Source: Natranaeroarchaeum sp042663585
GTDB lineage: Archaea; Halobacteriota; Halobacteria; Halobacteriales; Natronoarchaeaceae
Direction of reading: 5' to 3'
Assembly: GCF_042663585.1 (NCBI RefSeq)
Contig: NZ_JBHTAN010000006.1
Coordinates: 992,001-1,056,000, forward strand
Length of the DNA: 64,000 nt
Shown here: piece after piece, positions 40,823 to 50,085 of the stretch
Numbering within the stretch: position 1 is the stretch's first letter
How the letters are laid out: every line of letters begins with the position of its first letter
Position numbers and translations under genes: made by a program
The notes under the pieces: generated by a model
Told to the model about the DNA's origin: nothing
The model's database searches: none
What the model saw: the letters and a program-made list of their open reading frames with translations, nothing else

Positions 40823-42889
40823 ATGCGTCGAATCAGCGCAGCGCTGATGGCACTCGTCGTTGCGACCAGCGTGGTCGGGATGGCGGGGGTCGTCGGTGCG
40901 AGTGCGACCGAATCGAGCAGTATCGGACCAGCAACAGAAAACGAGGCAGCAGTGACCTTCGAGACACAGACTTCTGGCGGATCGACCGTCACCGTCGACG
41001 AGGCGACACTCCCAAACGGCGGCTTTGTGACGATTCACGATAGCTCGCTGGCCGACGACGAGGTGTTCGGCAGCGTCGTCGGAACGAGCGCGTATCTCGA
41101 AGCGGGCACGCACGAGGATATCGAGGTCGCCCTCGAAAAACCGGTGACCGAGGACGACACCCTGTTCGCGATGCCCCACACGGACACGGACGACGACCGG
41201 ATCTACTCGTTCGTGTCGAGTAACGGCGACGCCGATGGCCCCTACACCGTCGACGGGGAGATAGTCCTTGACGACGCGGACGTGACGGTGTCGGCGTCTC
41301 TGGAGGCGACGGCACAGCCAAGCGACGGCGAGTCCGTCGTCGTCGACCGCGTCGAACTGTCCGAGGGCGGTTTCGTGACGATTCACGACAGCACGCTCGA
41401 AGACGGCGCGGTGTTCGAGAGCATCCGCGGCACGAGCGAATACCTCGCCCCCGGCGTCCACGAGAACGTTCGCGTGACGCTCGACGAGTCGCTCCACGGC
41501 CACGAGACGGTGTTCCCGATGGCGCACATGGACACGAACGATAACCAGTCCTACGACTTCCCCGAGACTGAGGGTGCCGAGGACGGGCCGTTCGCCGATG
41601 CGCATGGTGCTCCAGTTACGGTCTCCGCGGACGTGACAGTTAGCGAGGACGCCACGGTCTCCTTCGAGGCACAGTCCTCGGGCGGCAATGCGGTCGTCGT
41701 CGAGGAGGTCTACCTGCCCGACGGTGGCTTCGTCACGATGCACGACAGCACGCTCGAAGACGGCGCGGTGTTCGAGAGCATCCGCGGCACGAGCGAGTAC
41801 CTCGACGCCGGACTTCACCAGAACGTCGTCGTCCACCTGGACGACACGGTGGAGGCTGACGACACCCTGATGGCGATGCCGCACACCGACACCAACGACA
41901 ACGAGGCGTACGACTTCCCAGAGACGGAGGGGGCGGAGGACGGCCCGTACACGGTCGACGGTGAGATCGTGATGGACGGCGGCGAAGTCGAAATTTCGGC
42001 CGCGGTCTCGGTGAGCGACCAGGACTCCGACGGTACCAACCTGGTCGTCGACCGCGTCGACACCGCCGAGGGCGGCTTCGTGACAGTTCACGACGCCAGC
42101 CTGTTCGGTGGCGACGTCTTCGGCAGCGTCGTCGGGACGAGCGAGTACCTCGCCCCCGGCGTCCACGAGGATGTCGAGGTTCAGGTCGACGAGCGACTGA
42201 CAGCGAGCCAGGTGATCGTGCCGATGGCCCACACGGACAGCAACGGGAACGAGGCCTACGACTTCCCCGAGACGGAGGGCGAGGAGGACGGCCCGTACGT
42301 CGCTGATGGCGGGGCAGTCGTCGACACGGCGAAAGTGACGGTCCCCGCGAGTATCGACGTGAGCAATCAGGACTCCGACGGCAAGTCGGTCGTCGTCGAC
42401 GAGGTCACGCTTCACGACGGCGGCTTCGTGACGGTTCACGACAGCACGCTCGAAGACGGCGCGGTGTTCGACAGCGTCGCTGGGACGAGCGAGTATCTCG
42501 GACCGGGAACCCACGAGAACGTCGAGATCATGCTCGACAGCGAACTGACCGCCGACGAGACGGTGTTCGCCATGCCGCATCTGGATACTGACACCGACGA
42601 GACGTACGACTTCCTCGACACCGAGGGTAGCGAGGACGCACCCTACACTGCTGGCGGCGAACCAGTGCTGACTCCGGCAACGATCAGCGTCGATGGCATG
42701 GACGACGAGGAGATGAACGGTGACGAAGAGATGAACGGTGACGAAGAAATGGACGGTAACGAGGAGATGGACGACGAGGAAATGACCGCCGAAACCGACG
42801 ATGGCGACGACGGATCGCCCGGCTTTGGCTTCGTCGCTGCAGTCGCTGCGCTACTCGCCGCGGTCGGTATCGCCCGACGGCGCGAGTAG
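40823..42889 (+). CDS. PGF-CTERM surface protein with five DUF7282-like repeats
   Basis: A 688-aa secreted protein. Sec signal at residues 1-27 ('ALMALVVATSVVGMAGVVGA'). Five tandem domains follow, each about 116 residues, recognisable by 'GGFVT(I/V/M)HD' near residues 66, 184, 300, 415 and 532, then 'GTSEYL(A/D/G)PG(V/T)HE' and 'P(M/H)..TD'. Then an acidic Met/Asn/Glu/Asp stretch with a repeated 'GDEEMN' unit (about 627-656), and a C-terminal PGF-CTERM sorting signal: 'SPGFGFVAAVAALLAAVGIARRRE'. It would be anchored through archaeosortase processing. Function of the domain unknown; very acidic. Confidence 0.88.
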   Translation: MRRISAALMALVVATSVVGMAGVVGASATESSSIGPATENEAAVTFETQTSGGSTVTVDEATLPNGGFVTIHDSSLADDEVFGSVVGTSAYLEAGTHEDIEVALEKPVTEDDTLFAMPHTDTDDDRIYSFVSSNGDADGPYTVDGEIVLDDADVTVSASLEATAQPSDGESVVVDRVELSEGGFVTIHDSTLEDGAVFESIRGTSEYLAPGVHENVRVTLDESLHGHETVFPMAHMDTNDNQSYDFPETEGAEDGPFADAHGAPVTVSADVTVSEDATVSFEAQSSGGNAVVVEEVYLPDGGFVTMHDSTLEDGAVFESIRGTSEYLDAGLHQNVVVHLDDTVEADDTLMAMPHTDTNDNEAYDFPETEGAEDGPYTVDGEIVMDGGEVEISAAVSVSDQDSDGTNLVVDRVDTAEGGFVTVHDASLFGGDVFGSVVGTSEYLAPGVHEDVEVQVDERLTASQVIVPMAHTDSNGNEAYDFPETEGEEDGPYVADGGAVVDTAKVTVPASIDVSNQDSDGKSVVVDEVTLHDGGFVTVHDSTLEDGAVFDSVAGTSEYLGPGTHENVEIMLDSELTADETVFAMPHLDTDTDETYDFLDTEGSEDAPYTAGGEPVLTPATISVDGMDDEEMNGDEEMNGDEEMDGNEEMDDEEMTAETDDGDDGSPGFGFVAAVAALLAAVGIARRRE

Positions 42890-42982
42890 GCCCGAACGGT
42901 CCCATTCGGCTCACGCTGGTGGTTCGGCCCTGCTTTTCACCCCGTTTCCGCTTTCCGGGAGCGGCGCGAGCACGCACCGAAA

Positions 42983-42990
42983 CGTTATAC
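42983..42990 (+). promoter_or_regulatory. Candidate TATA box for uspA-like gene
   Basis: CGTTATAC starts 37 bases before ATG 43020, near leaderless spacing. Confidence 0.4.
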
Positions 42991-43019
42991 TCCCTGATGG
43001 TAAGGTACCATGTAACAAG

Positions 43020-43499
43020 ATGTACGATCGGATACTGGTTCCGACCGATGGCTCCCCTGGCGTCGGACGCGCGGTCGATCACGCGGTCGACCTCGCCGCA
43101 ACCCACGATGCGACAGTCCACGCCATCTACGTCGTAAACTCGGCGACGTTCGCAGGACTCCCCATGGAGGCGTCGTGGAACGGGATCAGCGACGTCCTCC
43201 GCGAAGAGGGTCAGGAAGCGCTGAAGCTAGTCGAACGAACCGCTGATAAAGCGGATGTGCCCCTGAAGACACGCCTGATCGATGGCTCCCCACGCCGTGC
43301 AATCGTCGAGTACGCGGACGGCCACGACTGCGATCTGATCGTCATGGGCACCCACGGCCGCGGCGGGATCAACCGCCTCCTGATGGGCAGTGTCACGGAA
43401 GGCGTGATCCGGACCTCCGACCGACCGGTGCTGACGGTGCAACTGGGGGACAAATCCGACAATGACGACCAGCGAGACGACACACCAACCCAAGCCTGA
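43020..43499 (+). CDS. Universal stress protein, UspA family
   Basis: 159 aa from ATG 43020. Typical single-domain UspA: 'YDRILVPTDGSPGVGRAVDHAVDLA' start, 'DCDLIVMGTHGRGGINRLLMGSVTEGVIRTSDRPVLTV' with the ATP-binding G-x2-G-x9-G-S motif. A Gln/Asp-rich tail of about 15 residues is extra. Binds ATP and is linked to stress survival; specific role not known. Confidence 0.92.
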   Translation: MYDRILVPTDGSPGVGRAVDHAVDLAATHDATVHAIYVVNSATFAGLPMEASWNGISDVLREEGQEALKLVERTADKADVPLKTRLIDGSPRRAIVEYADGHDCDLIVMGTHGRGGINRLLMGSVTEGVIRTSDRPVLTVQLGDKSDNDDQRDDTPTQA

Positions 43500-43508
43500 G
43501 TCCGACGA

Positions 43509-44441
43509 TCAGGTCGCCCGGAGATGTTCGCAGTCCCCCGCGTGGACCCGCACCGTTTCCGTTCCTGTATCGACGAGCAATGTCCCCGGCCGTTCGACGT
43601 CGATTGCTTCTCCCTCTACGACACCGTCCGGCGTCTCGACGCGGACGCGCCGGCCGAGCGTCAGCGCGAGGTCGCGCCAGCGGTCGAGAATCGCTTCCTC
43701 GTCAGCGAGCAGGTCGTCGAGTCGTTCGAGCACTCGCTGAGTGAAGGTTCGCCGGTCGACGTCGCCGACCTGCTCGCGGATGCTCGTCGCCGTATCCGGG
43801 AGTTCCTCCGCGTCGATGTTCGCGTTGACACCGATCCCGACGACGACCCAGGAGACGCGGTCGGCTTCGCCCTCCATCTCCGTGAGGATGCCAGCCAGTT
43901 TTTTCTCACCGTCGTCGGTCGGCACTAACACGTCGTTTGGCCACTTGATCCCGGCGTCGACGCCCGTCTCGCGGGCCGCCGTGGCGGTGGCGACCGCAGC
44001 AGCCAGCGTCACCAGGGGGGCATGCGCCGGCGGCATGGATGGTCGGAGGACGGCACTCAGCCAGACGCCGCCACTCGGCGCGGCCCATTCACGGTCGAGT
44101 CGTCCGCGCCCACCCGTCTGCTCGTCGGCGAGCACGACACGGTTCTCTGCCCCCTCGCCTGCCGCCTCGCGTGCGCGGTCGTTAGTACTCCCGATCGAGT
44201 CGTGATATTCGATCTCGAAGGGGGCTTCGAGGCCGTACTCGACGGCGCTTTCCCCGAACTCGGGGACCGATTCGAGGACGTAGCCGTCGCCCTCGCTCTC
44301 GATGACGAAGCCCTCCTCCCGGAGCGCCTCGACGTGTTTCCAGACTGCGGCACGGGTGACGTCGAGGCGCTCCGCGATCTCTGCCCCGGAGACGTCGTAG
44401 TCGGCGATTGCTTCGAGAACGGCGCGTCGGGTCTCGTTCAT
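43509..44441 (-). CDS. birA: Bifunctional biotin-protein ligase / biotin operon regulator
   Basis: A 310-aa protein. N-terminal winged helix at residues 1-60 ('VSGAEIAERLDVTRAAVWKHVEALREEGF'), catalytic domain with 'STNDRAREAA', the biotinyl-AMP loop 'GGRGRLDREWAAPSGGVWLS' and 'GIKWPNDVLV', and a C-terminal SH3-like domain ('VRVETPDGVVEGEAIDVERPGTLLV'). It activates biotin with ATP and attaches it to carboxylase biotin-carrier domains, and in the two-domain form also represses transcription. Convergent with uspA (9-bp gap). Confidence 0.93.
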   Translation of the reverse strand: MNETRRAVLEAIADYDVSGAEIAERLDVTRAAVWKHVEALREEGFVIESEGDGYVLESVPEFGESAVEYGLEAPFEIEYHDSIGSTNDRAREAAGEGAENRVVLADEQTGGRGRLDREWAAPSGGVWLSAVLRPSMPPAHAPLVTLAAAVATATAARETGVDAGIKWPNDVLVPTDDGEKKLAGILTEMEGEADRVSWVVVGIGVNANIDAEELPDTATSIREQVGDVDRRTFTQRVLERLDDLLADEEAILDRWRDLALTLGRRVRVETPDGVVEGEAIDVERPGTLLVDTGTETVRVHAGDCEHLRAT

Positions 44442-44541
44442 GCGTGGGTGTTCGAAGCGGGGGGTATTGTCGGTTCTGTCACGCCGTCGAGACCTGCCCG
44501 ACTTGGGAAGCCCTAAATTCCCTCCCCGATAGAGTGCTCGT

Positions 44542-45537
44542 ATGGATACTTACGACCTGATCACTCGCAACGCCGAGGAGGTCGTCACCGACGAGGAAGT
44601 CGAAGCGCTCGCGGCCGACCCCGACGAGAAACGGGCATACGTCGGCTACGAGCCATCCGGCGTCCTGCATCTTGGGCACCTGCTGACAGCGAACAAACTG
44701 ATCGACCTGCAGGACGCGGGCTTCGAAATCGTCGTCCTGCTCGCCGACGTCCACGCCTACCTCAACGGGAAGGGGACGTTCGAGGAGATTCGTGAGACGG
44801 CCGAGCAGATGCGCGAGCAGTTTCTCGCGTACGGACTCGACGAGTCCCAGACCGAATTCGTCTACGGTTCCTCCTACCAGATGGACGAGGAGTACGTTCT
44901 CGACCTCCACGCCATCGAACTGGAGACCTCGCTGAACCGTGCCCAGCGCGCGATGGCCGAGATTCAGGGCGACGAGACGGCGAAGGTCTCTCACGTCGTC
45001 TACCCGCTGATGCAGGCGCTCGACATCGAGTATCTGGACGTCGACCTCGCTGTCGGCGGTCTCGACCAGCGCAAAGTCCACATGCTCGCGCGTGAGGAAC
45101 TCCCGAGTCTGGATTACGAGGTCCGGCCGTGTCTGCACACGCCGATCATCGCCGACCTGACGAGCGGCGAGGGGAAGATGTCCTCCAGCAGCGGGACGAC
45201 GATTTCGATGGAGGACACGCGAGACGACCTCGAAGAGAAGATCAACGCGGCGTTCTGTCCGCCCACGCGGGACCCCGAACCGGACGACGACGGTAACGAG
45301 CGCGAAAACCCCGTCCTCGAACTGTTCCAGTACCACGTCTTCCCACGGTTCGAGTCCGTGACTGTCGAACGCCCCGACGAGTACGGCGGCGACGTCACCT
45401 ACGAGGAGTACGAGATACTCGCCGAGGACCTGGAAAGCGGCGAACTCCATCCGGCCGACGCAAAGGGTACTCTCACCGCCTACCTCGACGAACTGATCTC
45501 GCCCGGCCGAGAGCGTCTCGACGAACTCCGTGCGTAA
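44542..45537 (+). CDS. tyrS: Tyrosyl-tRNA synthetase
   Basis: A 331-aa archaeal/eukaryal-type TyrRS. HIGH-like motif 'GVLHLGHLLT' (about residues 40-49), tyrosine-site Tyr and Gln in 'AVGGLDQRKVHMLAREELP', KMSKS-like motif 'GKMSSSSGTTISM'. Charges tRNA-Tyr. Length and motif order are standard. Monocistronic, divergent from birA with 100 bases between starts. Confidence 0.95.
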   Translation: MDTYDLITRNAEEVVTDEEVEALAADPDEKRAYVGYEPSGVLHLGHLLTANKLIDLQDAGFEIVVLLADVHAYLNGKGTFEEIRETAEQMREQFLAYGLDESQTEFVYGSSYQMDEEYVLDLHAIELETSLNRAQRAMAEIQGDETAKVSHVVYPLMQALDIEYLDVDLAVGGLDQRKVHMLAREELPSLDYEVRPCLHTPIIADLTSGEGKMSSSSGTTISMEDTRDDLEEKINAAFCPPTRDPEPDDDGNERENPVLELFQYHVFPRFESVTVERPDEYGGDVTYEEYEILAEDLESGELHPADAKGTLTAYLDELISPGRERLDELRA

Positions 45538-45789
45538 GCAGTTCTTCTGATCGTTTTTGAATTGAGGCGCTACGACCCCTTCCTCAACGGGCGACCGAGG
45601 GGAGCGAGTAGAGAGGAGAGACAGCGTTCACTGCTCTTCCATGAGATCAGTCACTCGGTGCTATAGTCACGCATAAGTTATAGAGATATAATTTAGCACA
45701 TATTGCGTGGTTCATCAGGAAATTTGTAAAGAATCTGAAGAAGTGTTTTAGTGGGATTACATAGTATATCTTCCTGTACCGGTGATCAA

Positions 45790-46026
45790 ATGTCCCAGAG
45801 CACGTCAGATCCCACTAGAGGCGAGTTGTTTCAGAACGAGCGACCGACCCGGCAGGGATCAATATCGAGATACGACCTCCTCCTCGCGGTCATACCGCTG
45901 GTGTTTCTGATCGCAGCAGTGTTCGGCGCTTTGCTCTCGGTGCCGCTAAACCTCTCGCTGTTCGGTGCGGCGCTGGTCGGTGCTGTCGCAGTCGTCGACG
46001 GCGTGTTCTGGAACCCGCCAGTGTGA
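45790..46026 (+). CDS. Small two-helix membrane protein
   Basis: 78 aa from ATG 45790 ('MSQSTS'). A hydrophilic N-terminus of about 25 residues, then 'LLLAVIPLVFLIAAVFGALL' and 'LSLFGAALVGAVAVVDGVFW', ending 'NPPV'. Two membrane spans; resembles small conserved haloarchaeal membrane proteins. Function unknown. The following 204 bases to the convergent macro-domain gene hold no recognisable gene. Confidence 0.75.
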   Translation: MSQSTSDPTRGELFQNERPTRQGSISRYDLLLAVIPLVFLIAAVFGALLSVPLNLSLFGAALVGAVAVVDGVFWNPPV

Positions 46027-46230
46027 GGATTCGGCAGCGTCGAATCCCGACGCGCACGTTCGTCCAGCAGTCTCTACAATCAGCGTAGGATCTCAACCAG
46101 TTCGTGCACCTCGACGGAATCAGCGGTTACGCCGCGATGAAAGGCATTCCCGCTCCGAGACTGAGCGTTGCTTTCAACGGTGGTCTCCCGGATCGACGTC
46201 GAGCGGACCGGTAGCCCCGGTTAAGGTCGC

Positions 46231-46740
46231 TTAACTATCGGTGAACGGCGCGGTAGCCGACTCGACGGTCGCGTATTCGTCGTCGCTATAGGCGATAAAC
46301 CGAACGTCCGATAGCGAATCGGGGTCGTACTCGGCGATCGTTTCCGCGATGATTTCAGCCCCTCGGTCGAGGTCGAAGCCAGCGACGCCACAGCCGAGTG
46401 CGGGGATCACGAGCGACTCACAGCCTCGCTCGTCCGCGGCTTCCAGCGCATTTTGTGTGGCCTCGCGGATGCTTTCGGCCGTCGCCTGGCCGTCGCCGTA
46501 ATGGGGCATCGCGGCGGCGTGGATGACGTACTCCGCGTCGAGGTCGTAGGCGTCGGTCACCGCCACCTCGCCGAGGTCGATGGGCCCTTTCGACGTCGCT
46601 TCATCGTCGAGTTCCTGGCCTGCACGACGTCTGAGTGCCCCGGCGACACCGCTTCCCATTTTGAGACTCGTTCCGGCCGCGTTGACCAGTGCGTCAGCGG
46701 ACTGTGCAGCGATATCACCCTGAATGGTCTGGAACTCCAT
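46231..46740 (-). CDS. Macro-domain ADP-ribose-binding protein
   Basis: 169 aa from ATG 46740 ('MEFQTIQGD'); the frame extends upstream but without similarity. Macro domain: 'IQGDIAAQSADALVNAAGTSLKMGSGVAGALRRRAG' (ADP-ribose loop 1, with catalytic-type Asn), 'VIHAAAMPHYGDG', and 'SLVIPALGCGVAGFDLDRGAEII' (loop 2). It would bind or hydrolyse ADP-ribose, O-acetyl-ADP-ribose or mono-ADP-ribosylated protein. Divergent from the next gene. Confidence 0.9.
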   Translation of the reverse strand: MEFQTIQGDIAAQSADALVNAAGTSLKMGSGVAGALRRRAGQELDDEATSKGPIDLGEVAVTDAYDLDAEYVIHAAAMPHYGDGQATAESIREATQNALEAADERGCESLVIPALGCGVAGFDLDRGAEIIAETIAEYDPDSLSDVRFIAYSDDEYATVESATAPFTDS

Positions 46741-46833
46741 GATCGGAGCTACCACCTCCGACCCCCTCACTGTAATGGGTAGTAACGGTACCATTTGACA
46801 TGGCATGGAAAGGTAGAAATGCCCTCGATAAGT

Positions 46834-46842
46834 AGTATATAA
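46834..46842 (+). promoter_or_regulatory. Candidate TATA box for the 472-aa gene
   Basis: AGTATATAA starts 27 bases before ATG 46861, giving a leaderless transcript. Confidence 0.5.
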
Positions 46843-46860
46843 CGAGACAGTACCCCGCAA

Positions 46861-48279
46861 ATGAGTCCCGACGACACACCGGATCCCTACGGCGATTATG
46901 CCGAGTTACTCCGTGAGATCGGTATTCCAGACGAGGAGACCCGATCACTCCACGTTGGCGACGGCCACGACGTCGCCGACCAGCCGCTCTTGCCCTTCCT
47001 GGAAGACAGAGTTGAATCGTCGGCCGCGACAGACCTCGCCCGCAAACTCGTCGACGTCCTGACTCAGTCGCGGCGCGGGATGAGCGCGACCGGGAGCTAC
47101 TGGAACTACGCGCCGGAGGTGCACCTGAACGAAGTGTTCGAGCCCTACGGCTGCTCTGTGACGTTCCAGGACGCCTCACACGGCGATGGCCAGTCGAGTT
47201 TCGAGGTGATCCTCGAAGACGCCTCCGGAACTGGCCACCGGACCACCTTCGAGTACCCCGAAACGCCGCTCGGAGACGATAACTTCCCGGCGCTGCTCGC
47301 AGCCATCGAACGACGCCTGCTCTCGAACACCGACCTGACGTTCGTCCTGCTGACCCCAATCGACCGGCGCTGGCGAGTCCTCATGATCGAGCACGCACGG
47401 CTCGACCATCTCCGAAGCGAGTACGGCGAGCGAATCAAGTTCGCCGGACTCCCGCTCCTGCGCGAGGACCAACTCGAGGCCTTCGAGCGTGGCGAGGCGA
47501 CCACAGTGAAGCCACAGTCTGGCGAAACGATGGCGGGGACGGATCGCGACCCCAGCACCGCCCATCGGCGAACACACCCGGACGCGGCCGACGGTTCGCT
47601 TGCACGTATCACGAGTGTCGATGACGGACCGACGCCCGATCCGGACAGCGAGGGCGATCCTGGGGCGGTGTTCGCGGGCTCTCCGGACGACCTCGCCGCC
47701 CAAGCAGGGGAAGACGCCGGCCAGTCCAAGCGCGACGGTATGCAGGCCACGGATGGCGAACTCAATCAGGTGTTCGGCGACCTCTCGGGCGTCTCGCTCG
47801 AACCCATCGAGCAGGAGACCGACAACGACGGCCCGGTCGAGGAGTCGGTCGATATCGGCGAGCGAACCGAATCCGAGGCCGAGGCCGAACCGGATGGCCT
47901 CGACGACCTGTTCGAACAGATCGAGCGCGAAGCGCTCACCGACGAGGATAGCGCCTCTCCGGCCGGACCCGGCGACTCGACTGCCGTTGCTGCCACGGCA
48001 GGGGGAGGCGGAGCGTTACTGACGGCGTCCAGCAAGGGCCAGTTGGCCGAGGACAGAGAGACGACCGACGGGACAGAGATAGCTTCAGACGCGGATTCGG
48101 CGGACGAAGACGCGTTCGACATCGCCTCGCTGGTGGCAGGGCTATCCGCCGAGGAGGATGCCGACGCTACGGAAACGAAGGAGAGAACGGAGGACACCGA
48201 CCCCGTCGAGGACGCCGACAGCACCGAGTCGTCTCCCGAGTTCGAGTGGGTGAGCGACGACGAACTCAGCAGTCGTTAG
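46861..48279 (+). CDS. Haloarchaeal protein with globular N-terminus and long acidic tail
   Basis: A 472-aa protein. Residues 1-215 look folded ('YAELLREIGIPDEETRSLHVGD', 'GSYWNYAPEVHLNEVFEPYGCSV', 'ERRLLSNTDLTFVLLTPIDRRWRVLMIEHARLDHL'). Residues 215-472 are low-complexity, very rich in Asp, Glu, Ser, Thr, Ala, and presumably disordered. No enzyme motif recognised. Its 3' end overlaps the convergent gene by four bases. Function unknown. Confidence 0.7.
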   Translation: MSPDDTPDPYGDYAELLREIGIPDEETRSLHVGDGHDVADQPLLPFLEDRVESSAATDLARKLVDVLTQSRRGMSATGSYWNYAPEVHLNEVFEPYGCSVTFQDASHGDGQSSFEVILEDASGTGHRTTFEYPETPLGDDNFPALLAAIERRLLSNTDLTFVLLTPIDRRWRVLMIEHARLDHLRSEYGERIKFAGLPLLREDQLEAFERGEATTVKPQSGETMAGTDRDPSTAHRRTHPDAADGSLARITSVDDGPTPDPDSEGDPGAVFAGSPDDLAAQAGEDAGQSKRDGMQATDGELNQVFGDLSGVSLEPIEQETDNDGPVEESVDIGERTESEAEAEPDGLDDLFEQIEREALTDEDSASPAGPGDSTAVAATAGGGGALLTASSKGQLAEDRETTDGTEIASDADSADEDAFDIASLVAGLSAEEDADATETKERTEDTDPVEDADSTESSPEFEWVSDDELSSR

Positions 48280-48896
48280 AGGCGAAGCCAGTCGCTGGAG
48301 ACGTCTTTGCCGAGCAGATGCCAGCGCTGCTCGGCGATTCCGTCCTTCTCACGAACCTCGACCAGTGCGTCGAACAGCGGTTCGATCAGGTTGACATGAT
48401 CGCTCCCCCGTTCGACGCGAAGGTGGTAGTGGCCGATCCCGTAGACGCGTCTGACCGAGGCCGTAAGGACGTGCAAGAGCCGAAACAGCTCTTCGGGGTC
48501 GTGGTCGACGAACAGGGGGCCAAGCGAATCGAAACAGAGTCGCAGTTCGGCTGGCGAAAGCGCTCCGGCACGCGTCTGGAACTCCTCTATCCGGGAGACG
48601 ACCTCGCTCCCGAGCCCGCTCAGTGAGCTCTCGCCCGTCGCAGACTCCTCGCCAAAGCGCACGATTTCCCGGTCGATGCCGTCGAGGGTGTCGGGAGCAC
48701 AGGCACAGACCGGCCCGCGTCCGGAGAACACGAACAGTCGGCGACGGTCATCGTCACCGACCAGATGGCGACATGCGTTGCTGTGGACGTTCCCGTTACC
48801 GACGAGCAGGAGGTTACAGCCGTTCTGTTTGAGTTCGGCCAGTTCCTGGGAGAACGTCGTGCTGTCCGGAACGCCGTCGCCGCGTCCGAATTCCAT
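48276..48896 (-). CDS. RecA/KaiC-like haloarchaeal protein, DUF7504-type
   Basis: 206 aa from ATG 48896. Begins with a strand-rich RecA-like pattern ('ELKQNGCNLLLVGNGNVHSNACRHLVGDDDRRRLFVFSG') but lacks a Walker A loop, and continues 'AELRLCFDSLGPLFVDHDPEELFRLLHVLTASVRR'. This matches haloarchaeal KaiC-derived proteins that have lost ATP binding. A TATA-like GTTTAATA lies about 30 bases before the ATG. Function unknown. Confidence 0.6.
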   Translation of the reverse strand: MEFGRGDGVPDSTTFSQELAELKQNGCNLLLVGNGNVHSNACRHLVGDDDRRRLFVFSGRGPVCACAPDTLDGIDREIVRFGEESATGESSLSGLGSEVVSRIEEFQTRAGALSPAELRLCFDSLGPLFVDHDPEELFRLLHVLTASVRRVYGIGHYHLRVERGSDHVNLIEPLFDALVEVREKDGIAEQRWHLLGKDVSSDWLRL

Positions 48897-49011
48897 CACT
48901 TTTTCGTTTGAAAACAAGGTCTATTAAACATTGCGGCGTCCGGCGTTCTCAGGTGGCTACAATCCATCCTCCTTGAGCACGCTTAAGAACCGCCGGAAAC
49001 TGGTAGGGAGT

Positions 49012-50085
49012 ATGAACCCACGCGACCTGTCGGCCCACACCGAGTACGTGGCGGGCCGAGGTATCGAGGAGGTCGCCCGCGACCTCGGCATGGATCCGTC
49101 GGACCTGATCAAACTCGCGTCGAACGAGAACGCGTTCGGCCCGAGTCCGGCCGCCGTCGAGGCTATCGAGGCCCACGCCTCGTCGGTGAACAGCTATCCG
49201 AAGACCTCACACGCGGATCTGTCCGAGGAACTCGCCCACCGCTGGGATGTCGAGCCGAAACAGATCTGGCTCTCCGCCGGCGGTGACGGCTCACTCGATT
49301 ACCTCTCGCGGGCCATGCTCGCCCCCGACGACGAGGTGCTCGTGCCGCAACCGGGCTTTGCCTACTACGCGATGAGCGCTCGCTATCACCACGGCGAAGT
49401 GAACGAGTACACCATCTCACAGGCGGACGGCTTCGCACAGACCGCAGAGCGGGTACTCTCGGCGTACGACGGCGAACGGATCGTCTATCTCACGAGTCCA
49501 CACAACCCGACCGGGACGGTCTGTCCGCTCCCCGACGTCGAACGGATCGCCGAGGAGACTGCCGAGGAGACGCTCGTCGTCGTCGACGAGGCCTACGGCG
49601 AGTTCGCCGATATCGATTCGGCGGTCGGCCTCGTCCGCGAGCGAGAGGACATCGCGATCATCCGGACGTTCTCGAAAGTGTACGGGCTAGCAGGGCTTCG
49701 GCTGGGCTACGCCATCACGCCGAGCGAGTGGGCGGATGCGTACGCCCGCGTCAACACGCCCTTTGCGGCGGGAGAGCTCTCCTGTCACGCCGGCCTGGCG
49801 GCGCTCGACGACGAGGAACACGTCGAGCGAACCGTTTCGACGGCCGAGTGGGCGCGCGAGTATATCTACGAGCACGTCGACGCACCTACCTGGGATAGCC
49901 AGGGGAACTTCGTGTTGCTCAGGGTCGGAGAGGCCACTGCAGTCGCCGACCGACTGCAGGAGCGCGGCGTCATCATCCGCGACTGCACTAGCTTCGGGCT
50001 GGACGACTGCATCCGGGTGACCTGCGGTACGGAAGCCGAGACGAAACGCGCCGTGGACGCGATAAACGAGGTGTTAGCGGAGTGA
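49012..50085 (+). CDS. hisC: Histidinol-phosphate aminotransferase
   Basis: 357 aa from ATG 49012 ('MNPRDL'), about 25 bases after a TATA-like GCTTAAGAAC. Class I/II PLP aminotransferase: 'KLASNENAFGPSP', 'TSPHNPTGTVCPLPD', 'VVVDEAYGEF', PLP-lysine in 'IRTFSKVYGLAGLRLGYA', and a final Arg region 'DDCIRVTCGTEAE'. It converts imidazole-acetol phosphate and glutamate to histidinol phosphate in histidine synthesis. hisF lies 7 kb downstream. First gene of an overlapping three-gene set. Confidence 0.93.
   Translation: MNPRDLSAHTEYVAGRGIEEVARDLGMDPSDLIKLASNENAFGPSPAAVEAIEAHASSVNSYPKTSHADLSEELAHRWDVEPKQIWLSAGGDGSLDYLSRAMLAPDDEVLVPQPGFAYYAMSARYHHGEVNEYTISQADGFAQTAERVLSAYDGERIVYLTSPHNPTGTVCPLPDVERIAEETAEETLVVVDEAYGEFADIDSAVGLVREREDIAIIRTFSKVYGLAGLRLGYAITPSEWADAYARVNTPFAAGELSCHAGLAALDDEEHVERTVSTAEWAREYIYEHVDAPTWDSQGNFVLLRVGEATAVADRLQERGVIIRDCTSFGLDDCIRVTCGTEAETKRAVDAINEVLAE

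Noticed and set aside
40604..42580. 658-codon minus-strand frame
   Set aside because: Antisense to the DUF7282-repeat gene; its periodicity simply mirrors the repeats.
40823..42889. Regular repeats as a CRISPR-like array
   Set aside because: Repeat unit is about 350 bp, in frame and protein-coding; no short repeats with unique spacers.
44479..45450. 323-codon minus-strand frame
   Set aside because: Antisense shadow of tyrS.
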